Origin: Lentibacillus cibarius
Lineage (GTDB): Bacteria; Bacillota; Bacilli; Bacillales; Amphibacillaceae
Assembly: GCF_005887555.1 (NCBI RefSeq)
Contig: NZ_VCIA01000001.1
Span: 2,108,001 to 2,172,000 of the forward strand
DNA length: 64,000 nt
Reading direction: 5' to 3'
Under the pieces are notes generated by a model. That model ran no database searches. It had not been told where the DNA came from and saw nothing but the letters and a program-made list of their open reading frames with translations. Both the position numbers and the translations under genes were made by a program. Shown here in pieces: positions 43,992 through 53,693 of the stretch; positions within the stretch are counted from its first letter, which is position 1, and the number at the start of each line of letters is the position of its first letter.

Positions 43992-45215
43992 ATGAAACGG
44001 TATTGGAGATTAATTGCAATCGTCACAGTTGTCGTTCTGACCGTCGGAACGTTTTATATGCAATCAGCATTATCAGCAAGCAGTTATCCAGAAGTCGTAT
44101 TTGAAAAAATAAGTGGAAATGAGGACGAATTAAAGCCAGTCACATTAATTGGTAATTATCATGCTAGTCAACAAGGTATGGGTGAAAGTGTCCGCGTTAC
44201 CACAGAAGATTCCAGCTATAGTGGGGAACAATCATTTTTTGAGCGCATCCGGGGAGGGTTCTACAGCCAGGATATCAACCAGCTACAGGATAAGTACCGC
44301 GGCTTCATGCGCGGCAAAAGCGGGAATATCGCATCTTACCTTGAAACAGATAATACCTTTGCATATGCAAAAGTAATTAACCAGTTTATAGATGAAACTG
44401 GAAATAACATGGCATTTGATATTGCCGTTTTGGATAAAGAAACTGACGAAACGACATCCTTTACAGTACCGGTGCCAAATAGGGCAATGTATACACGCGT
44501 TTACGTGGAAGATGTGCAACTGATCGATGGAGAGTTGAAGGTGATAACGCAAAATTATTCGAAGGACGGTGCAGATGCAAAATATGTCTACAGTTTTAAT
44601 CTCTCCGAACAGGATATCAATGGAGAGGAAAAAATTGCAGCCGCTAACCAGGACGAAAACACACGCGTCCATATCAGGATATTACCGAGTTCGGATATAA
44701 AAGCCGCCCATAACTATGTCGTATATGCAAAGACGGAGGAACCAATTGTACGTGAACATGCAAATAATCAGACGAATAGTGCGGAAAAGCGGGCTAGTAA
44801 CAATAAACAGCTATATGTTATTTATAACCTGAAAACTGAAAAGAAGAAAGCCGTGACACTTCCAAAGGCGCTGTCAGGTAAAGAAACTGTCATGTATAAA
44901 GACACCACCCTCTATTTGCGGGACGAAAACAAAGTGACATTATACAATTTAAAAACAGAAGCGGTTGAAGGCCGGACAAAACTGCCATCACAATCCAATA
45001 GTGCTAAGCAGGAGGCAACACGTCCGACCGTAAATATAGCAAATGGAAAAATATATATGCTTTCGATGCCGGCTGGAATGGTTGAGGGACACGCTCCAAC
45101 GCTAACCGTAATCGATGCACAATCCGGTGATGTATTGTACGAAGGGAAAATGATTACGAAAAAGCCACTTAATGACGGTGAATCATTGTATTTTTCCGGT
45201 ATGCAAATTCAATGA
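43992..45215 (+). CDS. membrane-anchored extracellular protein of the ABC operon
   Basis: The 407-residue protein has one N-terminal membrane anchor or signal (about 7-29, ending SALSAS). A long extracellular part follows with beta-strand repeats (VRVTTEDSSYSGEQ, KYVYSFNLSEQDING, LYVIYNLKTEKKKAVTLP, ITLYNLKT-like). It may form a beta-propeller. No family was recognised. Position 14 nt after the permease and before the shared terminator implies that it acts with the ABC complex, perhaps as a sensor or accessory subunit. ATG 43992 follows AAAGGAG. Confidence 0.7.
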   Translation: MKRYWRLIAIVTVVVLTVGTFYMQSALSASSYPEVVFEKISGNEDELKPVTLIGNYHASQQGMGESVRVTTEDSSYSGEQSFFERIRGGFYSQDINQLQDKYRGFMRGKSGNIASYLETDNTFAYAKVINQFIDETGNNMAFDIAVLDKETDETTSFTVPVPNRAMYTRVYVEDVQLIDGELKVITQNYSKDGADAKYVYSFNLSEQDINGEEKIAAANQDENTRVHIRILPSSDIKAAHNYVVYAKTEEPIVREHANNQTNSAEKRASNNKQLYVIYNLKTEKKKAVTLPKALSGKETVMYKDTTLYLRDENKVTLYNLKTEAVEGRTKLPSQSNSAKQEATRPTVNIANGKIYMLSMPAGMVEGHAPTLTVIDAQSGDVLYEGKMITKKPLNDGESLYFSGMQIQ

Positions 45216-45217
45216 CG

Positions 45218-45251
45218 AAAAGCCTGCTTCCTTAAAGGGAGCAGGCTTTTT
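45218..45251 (+). terminator. terminator of the GntR/ABC operon
   Basis: AAAAGCCTGCTTCC and GGGAGCAGGCTTTTT pair across a short loop, directly after the last gene of the operon. Confidence 0.9.
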
Positions 45252-45344
45252 ATGCAGAAAGTAAGCAATTAAGGTTAACCAAGTACGTCAACACTCGCTA
45301 GGCTTTCGTTTTCCAATAACAAGAGAGGAAGCCCCCGTGCTTCA

Positions 45345-46475
45345 CTAATCTGCCCAAAACGTTTCGGTATAGAACGGCTGGGCGTCGTCATTAAAAGCGA
45401 CACCGATGACGAGTTTTTCAAAATTTGTTTTTAAAATATTTTTCCGGTGTCCCATCGAGTTCATCAAGCCTTCATGGGCAAAAATGCTGCTTGGTTGACC
45501 CGCTGCGAGGTTTTCTCCGGCCGTACGGAAGGAAATATTATCTTCCCGCATGCGGTCGAAAGGAGATTGGCCTGATGGGTTAGTGTGGCCGAAGAAGTTT
45601 TTTTCGGCCATATTGGTACTGTGACTGCGAGCTGTTTTTCTTGCTGATTGCTGCCAGGTAAGTGGGTTCAGACCACGGCTGACTCTAGCGGCGTTGGTTA
45701 GGTCGAATAATTGATATTCCAATCCCTTTTTCAGTTCTTTACTCGGCTTTCCGAAGTAGCTTTGCTTTTGCCGTTCAAGCTCATCACTGATGATTTGCAC
45801 CGCTGTTACCGTGTTGCCTTCATGTTTGTCGTAAAAGATCGTTATATATTTATTATCCACATGAAACATATCGTATCCTTGCTTATTTTGCAGTCGGTAA
45901 TTGACAAAGCCTTTGCGAATGCTATCCAGCGGCTTGTCGAACACCGAACGTACGGTGTCCTTGGAGGTTTCATAGGTGATTTCTTTTATAGATGGCAGTA
46001 GATTTTGGTTCGTGTATAACCCGGCCACCTTATTTTCACTATTATAAGCGACCATGATAAAATTTCGGTAGTTTTTATGATAAGTAACCCAATCGACACC
46101 ATATTCATTCAACGACGACCGTTGTGGGGAACCTGTTTGCTGCTCCACGTCCGAGCGGCTATTGCCAAGTTGAATATCGTAAGCAGCGGAAGAATCCTTA
46201 GACGGCGTATCTTGTTGCGGCTGTTCAGGAACCGTTTGATTAGGCTTATCCTGATCTGATGTCATTTCGTTTAACTTATCTAGCAAATGTTGGACTTCTT
46301 CATTGATATAATTAACGGTGTTGATGACTTTCGGATTTTCTTTTAATTCGTTAAAATCCGAGCGCATTTCCGTGAAAACACCTTGAACACCCGATTGAGT
46401 GAACGTACTGCCATAAAAATGCCACAGTGTTCCGACGATAAGGATGAAAATTATGATGTTTCCGATCTTCCGCAT
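45345..46475 (-). CDS. CAP-domain (SCP/PR1) protein, YlbC-like
   Basis: The 376-residue protein has an N-terminal anchor (about 5-22) and a polar linker (NQTVPEQPQQDTPSKDSS). A CAP-associated domain follows (about 90-230, IQLGNSRSDVEQQTGSPQR) and then a CAP domain (about 245-376). The CAP signature residues are in SHSTNMAEKNFFGHTNPSG, AGENLA and MNSMGHRKNIL. This two-domain form is like Bacillus YlbC, whose role is not settled. The start was put at ATG 46475, 8 nt after GGAG; two upstream ATGs are less well placed. Confidence 0.85.
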   Translation of the reverse strand: MRKIGNIIIFILIVGTLWHFYGSTFTQSGVQGVFTEMRSDFNELKENPKVINTVNYINEEVQHLLDKLNEMTSDQDKPNQTVPEQPQQDTPSKDSSAAYDIQLGNSRSDVEQQTGSPQRSSLNEYGVDWVTYHKNYRNFIMVAYNSENKVAGLYTNQNLLPSIKEITYETSKDTVRSVFDKPLDSIRKGFVNYRLQNKQGYDMFHVDNKYITIFYDKHEGNTVTAVQIISDELERQKQSYFGKPSKELKKGLEYQLFDLTNAARVSRGLNPLTWQQSARKTARSHSTNMAEKNFFGHTNPSGQSPFDRMREDNISFRTAGENLAAGQPSSIFAHEGLMNSMGHRKNILKTNFEKLVIGVAFNDDAQPFYTETFWAD

Positions 46476-46680
46476 AGACATTTCTCCTGTCACGGGGATA
46501 GTTGTCATTGTATTATAGCAGATGCGTCTGCGTTTACTAAATGTTAGTTTTTACGTAAGAAATTCTCTCCATCATGTTAAGGAAATATCCTTCATTTTCT
46601 TGTTTTGCTCTTTGACTTTCTTTAGAATCGATGGTTTGAATAAGTCAAGCAAACGCGATGATTGGGTAAATGTAAACAAC

Positions 46681-46715
46681 AAAATAACCAAAGGCTGCGT
46701 GAACAGCCTTTGGTT
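46681..46715 (-). terminator. terminator of CotY/CotZ-like gene
   Basis: A perfect 12-bp stem AACCAAAGGCTG / CAGCCTTTGGTT with a 6-nt loop, followed on the minus strand by ATTTTGTT. Confidence 0.88.
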
Positions 46716-46728
46716 GATTCCGTGTTTC

Positions 46729-47259
46729 TTAACCTGTTACAAACTGGGAAGAAGGAAGTGGTGTCACTGCATCAAGACACTGAATACCATTGAAAGTATT
46801 CAAGTCAACCGTGATGCAGATACCAGTTGCTATGAAGCCTCTAGCTCTTTCACCAGTGTTTTCAGAGAAGAATTCACAGACGTTATCTCCCTCATCGAAC
46901 GTAACGTCTCCAGTTGAGTTGACCGGTGCAAGAAGTTCTAGTCTTACACAGCATTCGTTCTCATCAGTGAATTCCTTCGCACGCAGGATAGGGGACTGTA
47001 AGCAGTTGAAGAATGTTGCATTGGTGCCTGCAACAACATCCCGGTATACTCCGCTGGCAATGAACGGGTTACAGTCGCCTTCACAGTAAAGAATAAATGG
47101 AACGGTGTCAGGTCCGTTATTGTTATTGTTCATTTCCGGTCTAAGCAGATCCTGGATGGAGCCTTCACAGCTTGTTGTGCAGCAACCATCATTATTGTTG
47201 TTCACCTGATCTTGTGCCTCGATAATTTCCCTCACAATATTACATACACAGTCTGCCAT
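46729..47259 (-). CDS. CotY/CotZ-type spore coat protein
   Basis: The 176-residue cysteine-rich protein is of the CotY/CotZ/ExsY family, which forms the disulfide-linked crust or exosporium layer. The opening CVCNIVREIIEAQDQV, the GCCTTSCEGSIQDLL block, the VPFILYCEGDCNPF segment and the late NECCVRLELLAP and GICITVDLNTFNGIQCLD are family marks. Eleven or so cysteines support crosslinking. The ATG follows AAAAGGAGAG. It is monocistronic; mother-cell expression is expected but no promoter was checked. Confidence 0.9.
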   Translation of the reverse strand: MADCVCNIVREIIEAQDQVNNNNDGCCTTSCEGSIQDLLRPEMNNNNNGPDTVPFILYCEGDCNPFIASGVYRDVVAGTNATFFNCLQSPILRAKEFTDENECCVRLELLAPVNSTGDVTFDEGDNVCEFFSENTGERARGFIATGICITVDLNTFNGIQCLDAVTPLPSSQFVTG

Positions 47260-47438
47260 AAAAAATCTCTCCTTTTGATAATTTTTGATGTTACATTAAT
47301 ACTCTATGTAGAATTGCGCTTTAAGGTTGTATACTAGTCTATTTCTATGAAAAATGAGCAATGTATCCAAATGTAGCGCTAGAATGTGTGCATAACTTAG
47401 GTTGAATGCTGATGCAAAAGGAAATTTGGGAGCATAGG

Positions 47439-47533
47439 ATGAACTATAAATCGAAACAAGTCTTGTTAGATTTATACCACAACCCATGAATCTTGCAGGG
47501 AAAGTCAGCTGATCACTGGCTTTCCCGCTTTTT
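47439..47533 (+). other. orphan plus-strand terminator with 16-codon frame
   Basis: A good terminator (GGGAAAGTCAG with CTGGCTTTCCC, then CTTTTT, 47498-47533) has no plus-strand gene within 2 kb upstream. Just before it is a short frame 47439-47489, MNYKSKQVLLDLYHNP, 7 nt after GGGAGCA. This may mark a small RNA or a tiny protein. Confidence 0.4.
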
Positions 47534-47558
47534 AATAGAATAATCACCTATTACATAT

Positions 47559-47601
47559 AAAAACGTGGCTGGATGTATTTACTCATCCAGCCACGTTTTT
47601 A
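47559..47601 (-). terminator. terminator overlapping the thioredoxin-like gene end
   Basis: AAAAACGTGGCTGGATG pairs perfectly with CATCCAGCCACGTTTTT across an 8-nt loop. The stem includes the stop codon of the gene at 47583. Confidence 0.92.
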
Positions 47602-47918
47602 TAGATTTTATCCAGTTTTTCCTCCAATAAATCCATATGCACAATTCGTGCTTCTCGAATGTGTTCTTTTCCTTCCACAAACACAAGGATGACCGGGACG
47701 GTGAAAATGGAAAAATGTCCGGCAACTTCTTTTACTTCATCTGCATTAATGTGTCCCAACTGTATTTCCGGGTAGTTTTCCATCAGTGTTTGTACCTGTG
47801 GCAGCAAACCGTGACAAACGCTACAGCCAGGGCGGGAAACATATAGTAAACTCAGGCGGTTGTCTTTCGTGAACAGATCGATTGCATCAATGGAGTGTAA
47901 TTCAGTGAAAGAACGCAT
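47583..47918 (-). CDS. thioredoxin family protein
   Basis: The 111-residue protein has a thioredoxin fold with active site SRPGCSVCHGLLPQ (CSVC, about 32-35) and a cis-Pro segment TVPVILVFVEGKEHI near 74. CSVC instead of CGPC suggests a different redox potential or partner. It has no signal peptide, so it acts in the cytoplasm. The ATG follows AAGAGGTG. It is monocistronic. Confidence 0.85.
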   Translation of the reverse strand: MRSFTELHSIDAIDLFTKDNRLSLLYVSRPGCSVCHGLLPQVQTLMENYPEIQLGHINADEVKEVAGHFSIFTVPVILVFVEGKEHIREARIVHMDLLEEKLDKIYKNVAG

Positions 47919-48045
47919 AATGACACCTCTTATGTATATTGTAAAAAATGTCCTAACGGTGAATGTTTTTTATCAGATGGGTCTAAATGGAGGAATAATG
48001 GTGTTAAAGGAAAGTATTAATACGGAAGTGAATTCATAGGAAGAA

Positions 48046-48135
48046 CGGAGGAGGAGGGATTCGAACCCCCGCGACGCTTACACGCCCTAGCGCATTTCGA
48101 GTGCGCCCCCTTCAGCCGTACTTGGGTACTCCTCC
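48046..48135 (-). tRNA. tRNA-Ser (anticodon CGA)
   Basis: The minus strand folds as a class II tRNA: acceptor GGAGGAG / CTCCTCC, anticodon loop CTCGAAA with anticodon CGA, a long variable arm (TAGGGCGTGTAAGCGTCGC) and T-loop GTTCGAAT. CCA is not encoded. Confidence 0.93.
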
Positions 48136-48139
48136 AAAA

Positions 48140-48215
48140 TGGTGCTGGTGAGAGGACTTGAACCTCCAACCTCATCATTACGAGTGATGCGCACTACCGA
48201 TTGTGCTACACCAGC
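48140..48215 (-). tRNA. tRNA-Thr (anticodon CGU)
   Basis: The minus strand folds as a standard tRNA: acceptor GCTGGTG / CACCAGC, D-arm GCAC-GTGC, anticodon stem CATCA/TGATG with loop CTCGTAA (anticodon CGT), and T-arm GGAGGTTCAAGTCCTCT. CCA is encoded. It lies 4 nt upstream of tRNA-Ser, so both share one transcript. Confidence 0.93.
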
Positions 48216-48448
48216 ATGATTCATGCAACTTGTAAGTCCATAGAAAATAATAATATAAATTATTTATTTATGCAATGGATTTGACTGGAAAAAAGAGCTA
48301 AATCTTTTAATTCAAACCAAAAACCTTGATAGAAAGCCTATCGATCCCAAACCAGCACTAGAGCTGATCAACAGATAAAACTGTCCTTGATCTAATCCTT
48401 GGCTTTAAGTTGTGAAAAATCGGGAACAGTAAACGTGGAGGTGGTCAC

Positions 48449-48643
48449 ATGACGGTGGAAGGTTATATCAGATTGGGTTTGACGCTAGTTGTTTTGGTCG
48501 TATTGGTGATCATCCTCTACCGGTTTCGCGCTGGAAAAAGTAACCGGCGGCAAAGTTCCTTAGAAATCATGAAGGAACGGTTAGAGAAAGGTGAGATTAC
48601 CGAGGAAGAATATGAAAAGGCCAGGAAAAAGCAGGGGAAATAA
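48449..48643 (+). CDS. SHOCT-domain small membrane protein
   Basis: The 64-residue protein has one membrane helix (about 7-25) followed by a basic linker. A C-terminal SHOCT domain then reads SLEIMKERLEKGEITEEEYE. SHOCT segments are short oligomerisation modules. GGAGGTGG lies just before ATG 48449. It ends at a hairpin shared with trpA. Confidence 0.85.
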   Translation: MTVEGYIRLGLTLVVLVVLVIILYRFRAGKSNRRQSSLEIMKERLEKGEITEEEYEKARKKQGK

Positions 48644-48651
48644 ACAACTGC

Positions 48652-48675
48652 CACTTGCCGATTGTCTCGGCAAGT
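48652..48675. terminator. hairpin between SHOCT gene and trpA
   Basis: CACTTGCCGA pairs perfectly with TCGGCAAGTG across a 4-nt loop between two convergent genes. The T-rich tail on either side is modest (GTTTATTT on the minus strand). Confidence 0.7.
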
Positions 48676-48684
48676 GACAAGTGT

Positions 48685-49458
48685 TTAGATACTATTTTGG
48701 ATCAGTTGTTTGATAGCGTCCGTTTGTCCTTTATGAAACCAATCCACAATCCGGCTGCCGATAATCACACCGTCACAATGGGAAGCCAGTTCACGGGCTT
48801 GTTCCGGATTGGATACCCCGAATCCGGCCAGAACTGGTGTGTTGGTCATTTGCTTCAAGTTTTGCAAATAAGCTTTGACGTGACTGTCATGCCCAGCTCT
48901 GGCGCCGGTCGTCCCTTTGACCGAAACGGCATAAAGAAATCCCTCCGTACGGCCCGCTATGTCACGAAGCCGGTGATTCGGACTGGTCATCGCAGCCAGA
49001 CGGATGCAAGAAATGGCATGCTCCTGTAGACAAGCAACAATTCCTGCTTCCTCTTCCATCGGCAAATCAGGGATGATGACACCACTCACCCCGGCACTCA
49101 CGCAGTCTTTGGCGAATGATTCAATACCATAAACGTAAATAGGGTTGAAATAAGTCATTAGAATGACAGGAATCGTTCGTTTCGCTTTGAAGTTTGCCAG
49201 TGTTTCCAGGACGCTTGTTAAAGTCGTACCTCTTTCCATTGCCCGTTGACCGGCATCTTGAATCGTCGGGCCGTCTGCAACCGGATCGGAGAAAGGGATA
49301 CCGAGTTCAACAGCTGCAGCCCCGCATTCCTGTAAAAATTCCAGCCGCTCCTCAAGTATATCAAGACCGCCATCACCAGCCATAATATATGGCACGATGA
49401 TATTTTTGCCTGCCTGTCTTTTATTTGCCAGTGCTTGATCCAACGCTTCGTTACTCAT
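48685..49458 (-). CDS. trpA: tryptophan synthase alpha chain
   Basis: The 257-residue TIM-barrel subunit cleaves indole-3-glycerol phosphate and passes indole to TrpB. The catalytic Glu is in [17 protein letters not shown] (about 47-63), the second acid in [12 protein letters not shown], and the phosphate-binding end in [15 protein letters not shown] and [10 protein letters not shown]. It overlaps trpB by 8 nt and is the last gene of the operon. Confidence 0.96.
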   Translation of the reverse strand: MSNEALDQALANKRQAGKNIIVPYIMAGDGGLDILEERLEFLQECGAAAVELGIPFSDPVADGPTIQDAGQRAMERGTTLTSVLETLANFKAKRTIPVILMTYFNPIYVYGIESFAKDCVSAGVSGVIIPDLPMEEEAGIVACLQEHAISCIRLAAMTSPNHRLRDIAGRTEGFLYAVSVKGTTGARAGHDSHVKAYLQNLKQMTNTPVLAGFGVSNPEQARELASHCDGVIIGSRIVDWFHKGQTDAIKQLIQNSI

Positions 49459-50656
49459 CTGTAAGCCCCCCTAGTACATCTTTCGCCGACTCCACATCCT
49501 TATCTCCGCGTCCGGACAGACAGATAACCATCGACTCAGTTTCGTCCATTTGTTTTGCCAGTTTTGTTGCATATGCGACCGCATGCGCACTTTCCAAAGC
49601 AGGAATAATTCCTTCTGTCTGTGAAAGCAGCTTAAAGGCATCCATCGCTTCTTGATCGGTTATCGACGTATAAGTGACCCGGTTAATTTCGTGGAGGTGG
49701 CTATGTTCAGGGCCGACACCGGGATAGTCAAGCCCGGCTGAAATGGAAGTGGCTTCTTCAATCTGGCCATATTTATCTTGTAGCAAATGGGTCATCGTTC
49801 CATGCAGAATACCAGGCGATCCGGCAGTTAGCGTTGCAGCATGCTCGTTGGTTTCCACGCCGCTTCCGCCTGCTTCCACACCATAAAGCTTGACCTCCTT
49901 ATCCTCCACAAACGGATAAAACATGCCCATAGCGTTACTGCCGCCACCAACACAGGCGATAACGGCATCCGGTAACTGACCTGTCTTATGACGGTGCTGT
50001 GTTTTTGTCTCGTTGCCAATCACGGATTGGAAATCACGTACGATTTTTGGAAAAGGATGAGGACCAACAACTGAGCCGATAATATAATGGGTATCTTCCA
50101 CATTGCTGACCCAATAGCGCAATGCCTCATTGACCGCGTCTTTCAATGTTCCGCTACCATGTGATACACTTTCGACTTTGGCTCCAAGCAATTCCATCCG
50201 GAAAACGTTCAGCTTTTGCCGTCTGATATCTTCTTCACCCATGAACACGACACATTCGAGTCCAAGAAGAGCACAGACGGTGGCGGTCGCAACACCGTGC
50301 TGGCCTGCGCCGGTCTCGGCAACAACCTTCTTTTTGCCCATCCGCCGTGTTAATAAGGCCTGCCCGATCGTATTATTGATTTTATGGGCACCTGTATGGT
50401 TCAAATCTTCCCGCTTCAAATAAATGGATGGTCCGCCTAGTTCAGCAGATAGATTTTTGGCGTGATAAAGCGGGGTTTCCCGTCCCACATAGGTTTGTAA
50501 ATAATCATTTAGTTCCTCTGTGAATGCAGCGTCCTGTATTGCTGCTTCATAGGCTTCTTCTAATTCAATAACTGCCGGCATTAACAATTCAGGCACAAAC
50601 CTGCCGCCGAATTGGCCGTATTTTCCCTTTGCATCCGGAAATGTATAAGTTGTCAT
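49451..50656 (-). CDS. trpB: tryptophan synthase beta chain
   Basis: The 401-residue PLP subunit joins indole and serine. The PLP lysine is in [15 protein letters not shown] (about 80-95), the phosphate loop in [15 protein letters not shown], and [14 protein letters not shown] is also canonical. ATG 50656 ([11 protein letters not shown]) was preferred to the ATG three codons earlier, which abuts AAAGGA. It is translationally coupled to trpF upstream and trpA downstream. Confidence 0.96.
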   Translation of the reverse strand: MTTYTFPDAKGKYGQFGGRFVPELLMPAVIELEEAYEAAIQDAAFTEELNDYLQTYVGRETPLYHAKNLSAELGGPSIYLKREDLNHTGAHKINNTIGQALLTRRMGKKKVVAETGAGQHGVATATVCALLGLECVVFMGEEDIRRQKLNVFRMELLGAKVESVSHGSGTLKDAVNEALRYWVSNVEDTHYIIGSVVGPHPFPKIVRDFQSVIGNETKTQHRHKTGQLPDAVIACVGGGSNAMGMFYPFVEDKEVKLYGVEAGGSGVETNEHAATLTAGSPGILHGTMTHLLQDKYGQIEEATSISAGLDYPGVGPEHSHLHEINRVTYTSITDQEAMDAFKLLSQTEGIIPALESAHAVAYATKLAKQMDETESMVICLSGRGDKDVESAKDVLGGLTDE

Positions 50657-50661
50657 CGGAT

Positions 50662-51294
50662 TCATCCTTTCGTTTTAGGGGTTGTTGTTGAACATGCACT
50701 CTTAGCATGATTAATAAATTGCTTGATCTTCGCGTGATCTTTTTGTCCATTTGTTTCGACACCGCTCGATACATCGACTCCGGCCGGTTTTGCGATGGAA
50801 ATGGCTGATTGTACGTTTTCAGGGGTCAGCCCGCCTGCCAGAATGATTTTATTCGGATCAAGGTAGGTATCCGTTAATTGGTTCCAGTCAAAGGTTGTTC
50901 CATTGCCACCGCGGTATGGTCCAGTCCCGCTGTCAAGCAGATAATAATCACACGGATATGCTGCGATTGCTTCCGGGGAGGCCTGTGTCATGGCAAAGGC
51001 CTTGATGACCGGATATGCAAGCTCCTCAGCAAAGGCTGGGGGCTCATCACCGTGCAGCTGAATGATATCTAATCCAACTTCCTCGGCAATGCGGGTGATC
51101 GCTTCTTTCGTTTCGTTCACAAAAACGCCAACCTTTTTCACTGTAGAAGGGAGAGCGGCACTTATGTCGGCTGCTTGTTCTGGTGTCAGCTGCCGCTTGC
51201 TTGGCGCGAATACCAATCCAATGAAATCAGCGCCGGAACGAACAGCTTCTTGTGCTGCTTCCACGGTGGTGTTTCCGCAAATTTTAACGAGCAT
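50662..51294 (-). CDS. trpF: phosphoribosylanthranilate isomerase
   Basis: The 210-residue barrel enzyme isomerises phosphoribosylanthranilate. The N-terminal [20 protein letters not shown] has the catalytic Cys near 6. [12 protein letters not shown], the catalytic Asp in YLLDSGTG and [14 protein letters not shown] follow. It overlaps trpC by 11 nt and abuts trpB. Confidence 0.95.
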   Translation of the reverse strand: MLVKICGNTTVEAAQEAVRSGADFIGLVFAPSKRQLTPEQAADISAALPSTVKKVGVFVNETKEAITRIAEEVGLDIIQLHGDEPPAFAEELAYPVIKAFAMTQASPEAIAAYPCDYYLLDSGTGPYRGGNGTTFDWNQLTDTYLDPNKIILAGGLTPENVQSAISIAKPAGVDVSSGVETNGQKDHAKIKQFINHAKSACSTTTPKTKG

Positions 51295-52084
51295 TGGATT
51301 GTTCCCCTTTCACTAATGGGACTTTAAAATCGTTAAACAGGGCAGGGGCGTTTTCGGAACGCATCAATGTTTCCCCAACAAGGATGCCATCCGCGCCACT
51401 TGCTGCCAATTGCAATACATCGTCACGTGTTTTAATTCCGCTTTCACTAATAAGGACTGTATCAGGATTGGTCACCATCGACGCTAAACGTTCGGTAATG
51501 GTTAAGTCTACATCGAACGTTTTTAAATTCCGATTGTTAATGCCGATGATGGCTGCATCCAGTTCGATGGCTGTTTCCATTTCTTGCTCGTTATGCACTT
51601 CGCAAAGGACTTCTAATCCCTGTTCATTTGCATAGTTGTAAAGTGTTTTTAATTTAGATGGTGACATGGCGGCGACAATTAATAGAATGATAGATGCGCC
51701 TGCCGCCTTCGCCCGGTCGATTTGAATCGGATCAATGACAAAATCCTTGCAAAGAATGGGCAAATCTACCGCCTCGCGAACGTCAGCCAAATCATCCATC
51801 GATCCGTTGAAAAATGTTTCATCGGTTAAAACAGATATGGCTCCGGCTCCGCACGCCTCATATAATTTCGCTTGTTTTACCGGATCCACTCCCAGATCGA
51901 TGTCCCCTTTGGAAGGAGAGGACCGTTTGATTTCGGCGATGACATTCATCTGTTCTGTTTGTTTAAACGATTGCGCCACTTTAGCAACATCTTTCCGTTC
52001 AACAGGAGTGTCGTTGAATGATTGTGCTTTTAACTGGGCAATTTCTTTTTCCTTTTGTTGCAGAATGTTATCTAAAATAGTCAT
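51284..52084 (-). CDS. trpC: indole-3-glycerol phosphate synthase
   Basis: The 266-residue barrel enzyme closes the indole ring. Key blocks are VIAEIKRSSPSKGDI (catalytic Lys, about 50-64), LPILCKDFVIDPIQI, VLCEVHNEQEM, IIGINNRNLKTFDVDL and ISESGIKTRDDV. The ATG follows the trpD stop with no gap, after GAGGCGAT. Confidence 0.96.
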   Translation of the reverse strand: MTILDNILQQKEKEIAQLKAQSFNDTPVERKDVAKVAQSFKQTEQMNVIAEIKRSSPSKGDIDLGVDPVKQAKLYEACGAGAISVLTDETFFNGSMDDLADVREAVDLPILCKDFVIDPIQIDRAKAAGASIILLIVAAMSPSKLKTLYNYANEQGLEVLCEVHNEQEMETAIELDAAIIGINNRNLKTFDVDLTITERLASMVTNPDTVLISESGIKTRDDVLQLAASGADGILVGETLMRSENAPALFNDFKVPLVKGEQSNAR

Positions 52085-53110
52085 TTATATCGCCTCACTC
52101 GAAATTTTATTACTATAGGCCACAAGCCGCTGTAGTTTTTCCATTGCTGCACCACTATCAATACTTTCTTTAGCCTTTGCGATACCATCTTGAATGGAGA
52201 CCGCTGCACCATTAGCAAACAGACCCAATCCGGCATTAAGAAGTACTGTATCGTAATAAGCACCCGGCTTGCCGTTTAAGACATCACGTAAAATAGCAGC
52301 ATTTTCCTCTATATTACCGCCCTGGATTGCCTCATTAGGATATACGGGCAAGCCCACATCATGCGGATGTAATGTGAATGATGTGATGTTTCCGTTGTCG
52401 AGCAATGTGATATGATTGTCACCGGCAAGTGACGCTTCATCCATGTATTCTGCCCCGTTAATGACCAGCGCCCGCTTTCGTCCTAACTGATGTAATGTCT
52501 CGGCCAACAATGGCAGCATATCGCGGCGATAAACCCCTAAAAGTTGGGTATCTAGATGCACTGGATTGGTGAGTGGACCAATCAGATTAAAGATGGTCGG
52601 GATACCCAGGTTTTTCCGAACCCCCATAAACCGCTTCATTCCGGGATGCACATGTGGCGCAAACAGAAAGGCGATATTATTTTCATCAAGTATTTCCTTT
52701 ACATGCTCTTTCGAGAAAGATAACGAGACGCCTAAACGTTCCAACACATCAGCGCTTCCCGTTCGGCTGGAGATGCTGCGATTACCGTGCTTGGCAACGG
52801 TGACGCCTGCTCCCGCCAGAACGAATGCGGCAGTTGTACTGATGTTGAAACTTTGCGAGCCATCGCCACCCGTTCCACAGTTATCCATAACATTCACTAG
52901 ACTGTCCGTTGTTTGGCTGGACTGTGAACGAATAACTGCTGCCAGACCGGCAATTTCCTCAGGTGTTTCCCCTTTCGTCCGCAACGCTGTTAAAAAGGAA
53001 GCAAGTTGACTTTCAGTAATATGCGGCTCAAACGACGTTGCTGTCACATCTTTCATCTCCTGGAATGTCAAGTTTTCCCGGTTCATCAATTTTTCAAGAT
53101 ACTGTTTCAT
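52085..53110 (-). CDS. trpD: anthranilate phosphoribosyltransferase
   Basis: The 341-residue enzyme transfers phosphoribose to anthranilate. The PRPP loop NCGTGGDGSQSFNIS (about 78) and KHGNRSISSRTGSADVLE are diagnostic, and GIPTIFNLIGPLTNP follows. ATG 53110 has AAAGGAG upstream and starts inside the end of trpG (17-nt overlap). The longer frame from 53128 is not needed. Confidence 0.96.
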   Translation of the reverse strand: MKQYLEKLMNRENLTFQEMKDVTATSFEPHITESQLASFLTALRTKGETPEEIAGLAAVIRSQSSQTTDSLVNVMDNCGTGGDGSQSFNISTTAAFVLAGAGVTVAKHGNRSISSRTGSADVLERLGVSLSFSKEHVKEILDENNIAFLFAPHVHPGMKRFMGVRKNLGIPTIFNLIGPLTNPVHLDTQLLGVYRRDMLPLLAETLHQLGRKRALVINGAEYMDEASLAGDNHITLLDNGNITSFTLHPHDVGLPVYPNEAIQGGNIEENAAILRDVLNGKPGAYYDTVLLNAGLGLFANGAAVSIQDGIAKAKESIDSGAAMEKLQRLVAYSNKISSEAI

Positions 53111-53693
53111 GGTCAATCTCCTTTCCAATTTCTGTTAAAAAGTTGTTAATCATGTTTCGGCCGGATGCCGTACCAATGGACTCCGGATGAAACTGTATGC
53201 CGTAGACAGGGTATTGCCGGTGTTTCATTGCCATTATTTCGTTATCGTCAAGTGATGACGAAACTACTTTTAGTTCACCCGGCAGTGTCATTCGGTCAAT
53301 CGCCAGAGAGTGATACCGCATCACCTCAAGCGGCTGCGGAAGATAACTGAAAAGTCCATTTCCGTTATGTGTGATCGATGATGTTTTGCCATGTTTAATG
53401 GTTTTGGCTTCCGTGACTGAGGCGCCAAGGGCATGTGCGATAATTTGATGTCCCAGACAAATCCCGAGAATAGGAATGTTGCTGTAAAACTCCTTCACGA
53501 TCTCCGTGCAGATACCAGCTTTCTCCGGTGTTCCCGGCCCCGGGGAAAGGATAATTGCTTCCGGGTTTAATGCTGCAATATCCTCGACAGTCAGCTGGTC
53601 ATTTCGGCGGACGGTTACCTCCATTCCTTCACCGGCAATATATTGAAAGATGTTGTACGTAAATGAATCATAATTATCAATGAGTAAAATCAA
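53094..53693 (-). CDS. trpG: anthranilate synthase component II (glutamine amidotransferase)
   Basis: The 199-residue class I amidotransferase supplies ammonia to TrpE. The catalytic Cys is in GICLGHQIIAHALGA (about 79), and the His/Glu pair is in GIQFHPESIGT. The opening ILLIDNYDSFTYNIFQYI is typical. In B. subtilis this role is played by PabA in the folate operon; here a dedicated copy sits inside the trp operon. It starts 17 nt inside trpE. It could also serve 4-amino-4-deoxychorismate synthase. Confidence 0.94.
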   Translation of the reverse strand: MILLIDNYDSFTYNIFQYIAGEGMEVTVRRNDQLTVEDIAALNPEAIILSPGPGTPEKAGICTEIVKEFYSNIPILGICLGHQIIAHALGASVTEAKTIKHGKTSSITHNGNGLFSYLPQPLEVMRYHSLAIDRMTLPGELKVVSSSLDDNEIMAMKHRQYPVYGIQFHPESIGTASGRNMINNFLTEIGKEIDHETVS

